Source: Lachnoclostridium sp. UBA6558
GTDB lineage: Bacteria; Bacillota; Clostridia; Lachnospirales; Lachnospiraceae
Assembly: GCA_002434335.1 (NCBI GenBank)
Contig: DJJW01000006.1
Span: 1 to 6,483 of the forward strand
Reading direction: 5' to 3'
Length of the DNA: 6,483 bases
Part shown: in pieces, positions 1 to 5,080 of the stretch
Numbering within the stretch: the first letter of the stretch is position 1
How the letters are laid out: every line of letters begins with the position of its first letter
Translations under genes and position numbers: made by a program
Notes under the pieces: model-generated
Told to the model about the DNA's origin: nothing
The model's database searches: none
Seen by the model: the letters and a program-made list of their open reading frames with translations, nothing else

Positions 1-16
1 TCTCTATCGTGTCCAT
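1..16 (-). CDS. 5' end of an unidentified gene (partial)
   Basis: Only the first five codons (MDTIE) are inside the window; the rest lies beyond the left edge, so the product cannot be named. The start at 14-16 is supported by an excellent Shine-Dalgarno, AGGAGGAGA on the minus strand at 22-30, about 8 bases upstream of the ATG, and by a consensus sigma-A promoter at 91-119. The gene points the same way as the 779-residue protein gene upstream of it, but with its own strong promoter it is probably expressed independently. Confidence 0.6.
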
Positions 17-90
17 TGGAATCTCCTCCTTTTGTATCGCTCACAGTATGTGTTTTCTGTTATTTATACTGTTTGCTTTGTTATAATTAG

Positions 91-119
91 ATTATATCCT
101 ACTGACACGTATTTGTCAA
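91..119 (-). promoter_or_regulatory. Strong sigma-A promoter with overlapping dyad
   Basis: On the minus strand there is TTGACA (114-119), a 17-base spacer and TATAAT (91-96), which is a perfect match to the consensus. Transcription should start near 84 and give a leader of about 70 nt for the gene starting at 16. A dyad, TGACA-N6-TGTCA (103-118), overlaps the -35 box and could be an operator. The leader could form a hairpin from ACAGTAT (43-49) and ATACTGT (66-72), ending about 12 bases before the Shine-Dalgarno. Confidence 0.85.
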
Positions 120-203
120 CCTTTTATAATTATTTATTATTTAATTCTGTTATATTAATATATGTTTGCAATTTGTCAGACTATTTCAAGCAATTTATAT
201 GCA

Positions 204-2543
204 TCATAAATCACGATAGAATCTTAAGGTTTCCTGCAGTTCTGGTGTTATGGTACCACCCTCTTTTTCTATCATTCGGTATCTTAATTCAGTCTCCTTA
301 ATCTTCTTGGCAGTATTTCTTTTCAGGCGCTCCATAGCGTCTGCAAACAAAGGCATATTCTTAAATCGTTCCCTAAGTTCTTTACGGAAAGGACAATAGG
401 TAGCTAAGATTTCTCTTGCAAATCGATTTAACCTGATTGCGCCATTGGATTCGCTCTTCATCCAGCCTTCATAATCTATAACAAAGATTTCTCTGTAGTT
501 GTTCTTGCCCTTTTGTATCTGCGCTTTAATCTTTTCTCGCAGCTCCTCCGATATCTCTCTGTTCTTACGATAGAACTGGATGTAATCAGAGTACTCCGAA
601 GTCAAAGATTTTTCTTTGATATTATTCCATGCATTTCCCTGAATACTTCTGCAAAGCTCCCAGCGGAATCTTCCAAGTACCTTTATGAGCATATCGTTAA
701 GATTAGCGTCTACTAAAATAGGGAAGATAAATCTTCCTTCACGGCTCTTCTTCTTTCCTGTTATCTCCTGCCACATAACACCATTGTAACCCAGAACCGG
801 CATTAAGATGATATCCGGATATACTGGCTGCATCAGATATTCCTTGGTTATTCCCTTAGCCGGATTTACGTAAAGAACTTCTCTGTGGAAAACAGAATAA
901 TCTATATCCAATAAGGTTTTCATTGTCTCATTAAAACGTTTGGAATTCAGTTTTAGGCTTTGTAAGCTCTTTACAATGCTCTCGCCCCATAGGAAAGGAA
1001 CAAAGGTTGAAAACTGCCCATTTACAACTCTGGTGTTATAGCGGAACATGTTCTGCATCTCATATTTTACCTTTAGAACAGGGTTGGTTAAGGCATCTCT
1101 TTCCTGGTCTTCCGTTAGCTCGCCTCTTTTACGATTACTTCGTAAATAATCAGGATATTCCTGATCAAATTCATTTTTAGAAGGTTCTTTCTCTCCTTTG
1201 TAAATGCTGGTCAGCCAGGATTTGATATCGTACACTTTGCAAGGACCTGCATCTTCCTCTGCCTCATTATCAAGGAAATATAATTCTCTTAACTGCTCTG
1301 TTGATAGAAGCCTCTCATCTAAAAAACCATATTTCAGGAACAGGTCAATGACTTTAGGAGGGGTTGCTTCTTTGCAGGCTTTTAGGTATACGGATTCGTA
1401 TAGTTCATAAAAATGCTGTGTAAGCTTTCTGCGAAGTATTCTGATTCTGTCATCTGTGGAAAATTTATCTCTCAGATTGATAAAGTCTAATATTCCATTG
1501 GATAATTCCTCTGCTTTTTCATGGTCATACAGAGCATAGGTACAAATCTGCTGCAGGGAGGCATCCAAAACCTCACTGACTTCTTTGGCTTCGTTTTCTG
1601 TATATAGAAAATTATTATCCACCTGTTCTTTACGGTTAGAGCTTTTGGATATCAGCGTATAATAGATATCTTCCATACGATTTCTATCGACACCGCATTT
1701 TCTGCCCAGTTTTTCCTCAAACAGTTTCTCTACCAGATTAATACGTTCAATGATAGCATCTACGACTTTAATAAGTTCCCTGTTGTCTCCACCTGTTTCA
1801 TCGATGTTGATTGCAAGGACGGCATAGCTTTTATAAAGACAGCTGTCTGAATTATTTATAAGCACCGTAAGAAGCTTCTCAAGGTAATCTGCTATAGCTG
1901 CACATTCCGTAAGCATCTGGCTGATAATTTCCTGTGTATCTTCTACTGTGTAAAGAGCTACAATTTCACCGAAAGAGCAGAATGCCTTCCAGTTATCTAC
2001 GGTTATTTTGGCACATTCCTTATAATACTCCAGCTTCTTATCATCCAGCATGTCCTCTTCACTATAAGCTTCCAGCTCCTGTAATATTGAAATTGAATTT
2101 ACAGAATAACCTAACTTTGCGCATAACTCTTCGTATTTCTTATTATATTTTGTACTAAACTCGAATATCTCTTCGGCAGCACCTCGTAACTGACTATATA
2201 TCTTTTCAACCTCTGCTACAAATCTGGATAAAGAGGCAGACATTAAACCCTTGTAATCTTTATTTATATTAAAGATATCTGTAATATCTTCCATATGTTG
2301 AATGGGGAAGCTATAAAACAGCACTTCATCGAAAGCTTCATAGGAACACTGATATTCACCAGCTCTTAAGTCACTGACACCGATAAAATTACCGGTACCT
2401 AACAGCACTCTGGCACCCTTTCCCTTGACCAGCACTCTTCCTTTCAGAATAATCGCTACGCCGTTAATCTTCTCCCCTTCAGTATATATCATCGTATTTT
2501 TGTCTACTTGATTTACCGCATTATGATTAATTATTATTCCCAT
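204..2543 (-). CDS. Large cyclic-nucleotide-binding-like domain protein, unknown function
   Basis: This 779-residue protein has no signal peptide or membrane segment and is presumably cytoplasmic. Residues about 15-95 resemble the Crp/Fnr-type cNMP-binding beta-roll, with pieces such as IYTEGEKINGVAIILKGRV (19-37) and GTGNFIG (49-55). The phosphate-binding cassette is degenerate: after GNFIG there is no clear PR-x-A signature, so binding of cAMP or cGMP is doubtful. From about residue 100 onward it is charged, mostly helical-looking sequence (for example EVEKIYSQLR and a basic C-terminus around KRNTAKKIKE). I see no helix-turn-helix, kinase, cyclase or transporter domain. The start ATG at 2543 is backed by GAGGTGA (2547-2553), 3 bases upstream. 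No intrinsic terminator is visible in the AT-rich 200 bases after the stop. It is best described as a sensor-like protein with an unrecognised C-terminal region; the family name is inference. Confidence 0.85.
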   Translation of the reverse strand: MGIIINHNAVNQVDKNTMIYTEGEKINGVAIILKGRVLVKGKGARVLLGTGNFIGVSDLRAGEYQCSYEAFDEVLFYSFPIQHMEDITDIFNINKDYKGLMSASLSRFVAEVEKIYSQLRGAAEEIFEFSTKYNKKYEELCAKLGYSVNSISILQELEAYSEEDMLDDKKLEYYKECAKITVDNWKAFCSFGEIVALYTVEDTQEIISQMLTECAAIADYLEKLLTVLINNSDSCLYKSYAVLAINIDETGGDNRELIKVVDAIIERINLVEKLFEEKLGRKCGVDRNRMEDIYYTLISKSSNRKEQVDNNFLYTENEAKEVSEVLDASLQQICTYALYDHEKAEELSNGILDFINLRDKFSTDDRIRILRRKLTQHFYELYESVYLKACKEATPPKVIDLFLKYGFLDERLLSTEQLRELYFLDNEAEEDAGPCKVYDIKSWLTSIYKGEKEPSKNEFDQEYPDYLRSNRKRGELTEDQERDALTNPVLKVKYEMQNMFRYNTRVVNGQFSTFVPFLWGESIVKSLQSLKLNSKRFNETMKTLLDIDYSVFHREVLYVNPAKGITKEYLMQPVYPDIILMPVLGYNGVMWQEITGKKKSREGRFIFPILVDANLNDMLIKVLGRFRWELCRSIQGNAWNNIKEKSLTSEYSDYIQFYRKNREISEELREKIKAQIQKGKNNYREIFVIDYEGWMKSESNGAIRLNRFAREILATYCPFRKELRERFKNMPLFADAMERLKRNTAKKIKETELRYRMIEKEGGTITPELQETLRFYRDL

Positions 2544-2546
2544 GGC

Positions 2547-2582
2547 TCACCTCAGCTATCTCTTCAGAATAATCTAATTATA
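2547..2582 (-). promoter_or_regulatory. Ribosome binding site and possible -10 box for the 779-residue protein gene
   Basis: The minus strand has GAGGTGA at 2547-2553 just before the ATG, and a perfect TATAAT at 2577-2582 about 35 bases upstream of the start. The matching -35 region (TTTCAG at 17-base spacing) is poor, so this is either a weak or activator-dependent promoter, or the AT-rich match is fortuitous and transcription arrives from further upstream past the terminator at 2641-2669. Confidence 0.45.
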
Positions 2583-2640
2583 ATTCAAAATCCGACAATC
2601 TGAAAGATGAATTTTGCATATTTATGATTTTGCGCCTAGT

Positions 2641-2669
2641 AAAAAAGCACCAATATATGATATTGATGC
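2641..2669 (-). terminator. Intrinsic terminator (possibly bidirectional)
   Basis: A 10-bp stem, GCATCAATAT paired with ATATTGGTGC on the minus strand (one G-U pair), has a 3-base loop and is followed directly by six T. On the plus strand the same stem is followed by CAG and then T7, GG and T6, so it could work in both directions. On the minus strand it closes the structured element at 2688-2767 and lies about 100 bases before the start of the 779-residue protein gene. It may therefore be the end of a small RNA or an attenuator for that gene. Confidence 0.8.
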
Positions 2670-2687
2670 CAGTTTTTTTGGTTTTTT

Positions 2688-2767
2688 GGGGCCGGGCCAT
2701 CCTTCATGATGGCTGAGCAAAGGCCTATCCCCATTGATAGATTCCGGCCCCTATAAATTGTTTATAG
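2688..2767 (-). ncRNA. Candidate structured RNA with three-way junction (unidentified)
   Basis: An 8-bp GC-only stem (2688-2695 with 2744-2751, GGGGCCGG/CCGGCCCC) encloses two hairpins: GCCATC/GATGGC (2696-2713, 6-base loop) and CTATC/GATAG (2725-2740, 6-base loop). The junction strands on the plus strand are 0, 11 (2714-2724) and 3 bases. An adjacent hairpin, CTATAAA-loop-TTTATAG (2751-2767), abuts the base of the main stem. On the minus strand the junction is followed by an A-rich linker and then the terminator at 2641-2669. This order (folded domain, single-stranded purine-rich linker, terminator) is typical of a small RNA or a riboswitch-type leader. I could not match it to the c-di-GMP, purine, THF, ZTP, preQ1 or fluoride riboswitches or to 6S RNA from memory. 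Strand is inferred from the terminator and the neighbouring genes. A DNA-level palindromic element is the alternative. Confidence 0.5.
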
Positions 2768-2790
2768 AAAACTACCCCCTTTGGCAGCTT

Positions 2791-2827
2791 CTATCAAGGT
2801 TGATACAAGAACGTTTCGGTTTGATAG
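2791..2827 (-). other. Hairpin with repeated TATCAA/TTGATA motifs
   Basis: CTATCAA (2791-2797 on the plus strand) pairs with TTGATAG (2821-2827), with TTGATA also at 2800-2805. A further small stem, CTACC/GGCAG with one G-U pair, lies at 2772-2787. These lie between the SRP terminator and the three-way-junction element and may belong to the same transcript. No convincing promoter is visible in this stretch. Confidence 0.35.
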
Positions 2828-2876
2828 AGAGAGTCATCCTTGTTCTATTTAATCCGCATAACAGCTTTTTTTATAA

Positions 2877-2911
2877 TAAAAAAATGCCGTCCACATTATT
2901 GTGACGACATC
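2877..2911 (-). terminator. Intrinsic terminator of the SRP RNA
   Basis: On the minus strand ATGTCGTC-AC pairs with GT-GGACGGCAT (one bulged G, one G-U pair) around a 6-base loop and is followed by seven T. It starts about 35 bases after the last base of the SRP RNA closing helix, where the end of that transcription unit is expected. Confidence 0.85.
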
Positions 2912-2944
2912 CTTGCCAGATGATACTGTTTATTATTTTATATT

Positions 2945-3214
2945 TAATCCGTGCGCCTTGCTTTGAATGTATACCATAAGCGTTACCCTTACAGTTAACT
3001 CGGTCCAGGCACCCTTACGGCACACAGGAGCTTTCGCTTAGTGCTGCTTCATTCCTGACCTGACACGGTTCACGAATTCCTGTTGCGTAAGACCCAAACG
3101 TCAACATCACTTGTAAGGGGCTGCCCTACAGTACAACACCCTGGGCAAGACATCACCCCTGCTGTAGCGGATTGCAGGTACAGGGCACCGCTATCTCCCC
3201 GGCTGCACGGAAAT
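2945..3214 (-). ncRNA. ffs: Signal recognition particle RNA (large, Bacillus type)
   Basis: This is the RNA scaffold of the signal recognition particle, which with Ffh (and HBsu-like protein in Bacillus) directs nascent membrane and secreted proteins to FtsY. On the minus strand the 5' part shows the Alu domain (GGTGCCCTGTACCTGCAATC, then CAGCAGGGG). The middle carries GTTGACGTTTGGGTC, and the S domain has GTCAGGTCAGGAATGAAGCA, the conserved helix 8 with a GGAA tetraloop (3052-3055). The ends pair (CCGTGC at 3205-3210 with GCACGG at 2949-2954), giving about 270 nt, the length of Bacillus subtilis scRNA. The pair closing the tetraloop is A-U rather than the usual C-G. It sits directly downstream of tadA, as in many Firmicutes. 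Exact ends are estimated from the terminal helix. Confidence 0.96.
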
Positions 3215-3266
3215 TTTATGACAAAGTAAAAAATAAAAATGTAGATAATTAATTTGGAATTCAAAT

Positions 3267-3305
3267 GCAGGAACATACCGAAATACTCTCCATGTTACAT
3301 CCTGC
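3267..3305 (-). other. 5' leader hairpin of the SRP RNA precursor
   Basis: GCAGGA (3300-3305) and ACAT (3292-3295), separated by a 4-base bulge, pair on the minus strand with ATGTTCCTGC (3267-3276). The hairpin begins at the predicted transcription start, so the primary transcript would carry a roughly 90-nt leader opening with this stem before the mature RNA. Bacillus scRNA is likewise made as a precursor and trimmed by RNase III; that this stem is a processing signal here is inference. Confidence 0.5.
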
Positions 3306-3311
3306 TAAGAC

Positions 3312-3340
3312 AGTATACTTGATTTTAATTACAAAGTCAA
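3312..3340 (-). promoter_or_regulatory. Sigma-A promoter of the SRP RNA
   Basis: The minus strand carries TTGACT (3335-3340), a 17-base spacer and TATACT (3312-3317), one mismatch in each box. It begins 11 bases after the tadA stop codon and points at the SRP RNA. Start of transcription is expected near 3305. Confidence 0.8.
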
Positions 3341-3351
3341 GTGACTGAAGC

Positions 3352-3858
3352 TTATTCCTCACGACAAACTCCGCCCATTTCTTCTTTTTTCAGTAACTTC
3401 TCTTTACGGTTTCGCTCTCTCAGCCCTACAAAGAAATCCTGTAGTACCTGTTTACATTCTTCTTCCATAACTCCGGTGGTCAGATCCACCTGATGATTAA
3501 ACTCCTTCATCTGGAGAATGTTAAGAATTGAGCCTGCACATCCTGCCTTCGGATTCATGGCACCTACGATAACCTCTTTTATCCGGGCTTGTACAATGGC
3601 ACCGGAACACATCTGGCATGGCTCTAACGTAACATAGAGGGTGCAATCCTCCAGTCTCCAGTCTCCCATGCTTTTGCTGGCCTTTTGGATAGCGGTTATC
3701 TCTGCATGGGCCAGAGTGGTTTTATTGGTATTTCTCCTATTATACCCTCTGCCTATAATTTTATCCTGATATACAATTACACAACCAATGGGTACTTCAC
3801 CGATTTTTGCAGCCTTTTTCGCCTCTTTTAAGGCTTCCTTCATATATTTTAGTTCCAT
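3352..3858 (-). CDS. tadA: tRNA-specific adenosine deaminase
   Basis: TadA deaminates adenosine 34 of tRNA-Arg(ACG) to inosine, allowing one tRNA to read several arginine codons. With the start chosen here it has 168 residues, close to the family norm of about 150-170. The zinc-dependent deaminase signatures are intact: HAE (residues 51-53, zinc ligand His and catalytic Glu) and PCQMC (80-84, two zinc-ligand Cys). GEVPIGCVI (20-28) and N40 are also typical of TadA. The C-terminus ends in a basic tail. The frame stays open upstream to an ATG at 3912, which would add 18 residues. I prefer 3858 because MELKYMKEALKEAKKA aligns with known TadA N-termini and a weak GGTG site lies 5 bases upstream, whereas the upstream ATG has no usable ribosome binding site. 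It lies immediately upstream of ffs on the same strand. Confidence 0.95.
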   Translation of the reverse strand: MELKYMKEALKEAKKAAKIGEVPIGCVIVYQDKIIGRGYNRRNTNKTTLAHAEITAIQKASKSMGDWRLEDCTLYVTLEPCQMCSGAIVQARIKEVIVGAMNPKAGCAGSILNILQMKEFNHQVDLTTGVMEEECKQVLQDFFVGLRERNRKEKLLKKEEMGGVCREE

Positions 3859-3967
3859 TTTAACACCAGCACTGCCACGAATTACTCTGATGCTGTAAGC
3901 TTTCCATGGCATCTTTCTATCGCTTTATTTTATTTCATACCTATTCAGATAAGTTAATTTTACAAAC

Positions 3968-4082
3968 AATTCTTTCATATACCAATTTATTGGAAGAAGC
4001 TCTGGACGAACAGGGCTGTATTTGCTATATTAATATTACCACGGGCATCCTTTTGGGGCAAGTAATTACTTTCATATACCAA
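3968..4082. repeat. Imperfect direct repeat pair, about 18 bases
   Basis: CTTTCATATACCAA occurs at 3972-3985 and again at 4069-4082. The match extends leftward through AATT (with one inserted A in the second copy), giving copies at 3968-3985 and 4064-4082. The copies are 97 bases apart in the divergent tadA/activase spacer and fall in different reading frames, so they are not a protein repeat. The role is unknown. Confidence 0.6.
4033..4061 (-). promoter_or_regulatory. Putative tadA promoter
   Basis: The minus strand shows TTGCCC (4056-4061), a 17-base spacer and TAATAT (4033-4038). This would start transcription near 4026 and give tadA a leader of about 170 nt. It is the best-spaced promoter match I can see between the divergent genes, but the -35 box has only the TTG and one C in place. 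Confidence 0.45.
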
Positions 4083-4142
4083 CTGCTGCTGCATATATTT
4101 ATAAAAGAGCCGGTAGAATACGTGGCAGGCACACACAGACGG

Positions 4143-4186
4143 GAATCCGGTTGAGAAACGAATGACTGTTTTTCAACTACGGATTC
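4143..4186. other. Long hairpin or dyad in the divergent spacer
   Basis: GAATCCG and GTTGAGAAAC (4143-4159) are complementary to GTTTTTCAAC (4168-4177) and CGGATTC (4180-4186), giving a 17-bp stem with one G-U pair, a two-base TA bulge and an 8-base loop. Neither strand has a T-run after it, so it is not a standard terminator. It lies 45 bases upstream of the small ORF at 4231 and could be an mRNA-leader structure or a protein-binding dyad. No convincing sigma-A promoter for the plus-strand cluster is visible around it. Confidence 0.55.
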
Positions 4187-4230
4187 TGGAATATCAGATA
4201 AAAGATTTGATATTTACGAAAGGGGTAAGA

Positions 4231-4341
4231 ATGAAAGAAAATAATAAATTGAAAGGATTTCACGCCAGGATTCTTTCACTCCTTATTATTTGTGGCTGTA
4301 TCGCAGGCTGGCCTGCGATATACAATGGGTATAAATTATGA
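4231..4341 (+). CDS. Small predicted single-span membrane peptide (36 residues)
   Basis: The ORF has a good Shine-Dalgarno (AAAGGGG, 5 bases before the ATG). A basic N-terminus (MKENNKLKGFHAR) is followed by one hydrophobic stretch (ILSLLIICGCIAGWPAIY, residues 14-31), which is the layout of a small membrane protein or an uncleaved signal anchor. Its stop overlaps the start of the radical-SAM gene as ATGA (4338-4341), so the two are probably translationally coupled. I do not recognise the sequence. A GC-rich near-perfect palindrome (4299-4320) sits inside the 3' half, so an alternative reading is a leader peptide whose translation controls the next gene. Confidence 0.55.
   Translation: MKENNKLKGFHARILSLLIICGCIAGWPAIYNGYKL
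4299..4320. other. GC-rich perfect inverted repeat before the activase start
   Basis: TATCGCAGGC (4299-4308) and GCCTGCGATA (4311-4320) are perfect inverted repeats separated by TG. In RNA this makes a 9-bp stem with a CUGG loop, ending 17 bases before the ATG at 4338. It is markedly more GC-rich than the surrounding AT-rich sequence. It could modulate ribosome access to the activase start or be an operator. Confidence 0.6.
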
Positions 4342-5033
4342 AAATACATGGTTTTCAGAAAACTACTCTGCTTGATTTTCCTGGACATCTTGCTGCAACT
4401 ATATTTTTGGGCGGCTGCAATTTCTTATGTCCTTATTGCCACAACGGCTCACTTGTTCTCTGTCCTGACAGCCTTCCTGTTATACCCAAAGAAGACATTC
4501 TAAATACCTTAAAGAAGAGAAAAGGAATTATAGAAGGTGTATGTATAACCGGAGGTGAGCCAACCCTGGCTGCTGGTCTTACAGATTTTATTTCAGAGAT
4601 AAAAGAACTGGGGTTTTTAGTGAAACTTGATACCAACGGCAGTAATCCTGCTCGCCTGAAGGATCTTGTTCTTTCCGGACTTATTGATTATGTTGCAATG
4701 GATATTAAAAACTGCAGAAATAAATATGCTCAAACTATCGGTAAAGATAGTTATTCAATAGACAAAATAGCAGAAAGCATTGATTTCCTGCTAACAGATA
4801 AAGTAGCTTATGAATTTCGAACTACTGTAACAAAGGAGCTCCATACTCCCGCTGATTTTTCAGCCATAGGTGAATGGATCAAAGGTGCAAAAGCTTACTA
4901 TCTTCAATCCTATAAGGTTTCTGAGGACGTTATATCCCCTGTTTTTTCAGGATATAGCAAAGAAGAGCTTGTGCTTATACAGAAATCTCTCCTTCCTTTC
5001 GTAGAAAAGGTTGAAATCCGTGGATTGGATTAG
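4338..5033 (+). CDS. nrdG: NrdG-type radical-SAM activase of anaerobic ribonucleotide reductase
   Basis: This 231-residue protein has the radical-SAM cluster motif C27-x3-C31-x2-C34 in the context GGCNFLCPYCHN, which should bind a [4Fe-4S] cluster and S-adenosylmethionine. GGEPT (72-76) is the SAM-contact motif, and LDTNGS (97-102) is a conserved strand of the barrel. The N-terminus (KTTLLDFPGHLAATIFLGGC) is typical of the NrdG2 branch, annotated as anaerobic ribonucleoside-triphosphate reductase activating proteins, which generate the glycyl radical on NrdD. The start overlaps the stop of the 36-codon ORF by ATGA, and its own ribosome binding site (GGG at 4328-4330) is weak, pointing to coupling. 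No nrdD gene is adjacent, so the actual partner is not shown here; a different glycyl-radical or radical-SAM substrate is possible. Confidence 0.85.
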   Translation: MKIHGFQKTTLLDFPGHLAATIFLGGCNFLCPYCHNGSLVLCPDSLPVIPKEDILNTLKKRKGIIEGVCITGGEPTLAAGLTDFISEIKELGFLVKLDTNGSNPARLKDLVLSGLIDYVAMDIKNCRNKYAQTIGKDSYSIDKIAESIDFLLTDKVAYEFRTTVTKELHTPADFSAIGEWIKGAKAYYLQSYKVSEDVISPVFSGYSKEELVLIQKSLLPFVEKVEIRGLD

Positions 5034-5080
5034 TCCCAAACAGTTTATTCCTAACTATAAATTGGTACAGGAGAATTCAT

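Noticed and set aside
81..2583. A 15-base inverted match (TTATAATTAGATTAT at 81-95 and its complement at 2569-2583) flanking the 779-residue protein gene
   Set aside because: The sequence is nearly all A and T and overlaps -10-like regions at both places, so chance similarity of promoters is more likely than mobile-element ends; no target duplication or transposase is present.
2641..2830. CRISPR array, attC site or insertion-sequence end
   Set aside because: The repeats are short and irregularly spaced, with no spacer periodicity, no integrase core sites and no transposase fragment nearby.
3070..3276. Minus-strand 68-codon ORF
   Set aside because: It lies almost entirely within the SRP RNA gene, which explains the sequence fully.
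3982..4089. Minus-strand 35-codon ORF with protein-like composition starting at 4089
   Set aside because: No Shine-Dalgarno, no homologue I recognise, and it contains the proposed tadA promoter; too short to support without conservation data.
3906..4154. Plus-strand 82-codon ORF in the divergent spacer
   Set aside because: No ribosome binding site before its ATG, no recognisable family, and it overlaps the tadA promoter and leader region on the opposite strand.
3859..4230. tRNA-Ser gene, often found upstream of tadA
   Set aside because: No cloverleaf, T-loop or acceptor pairing could be found on either strand.
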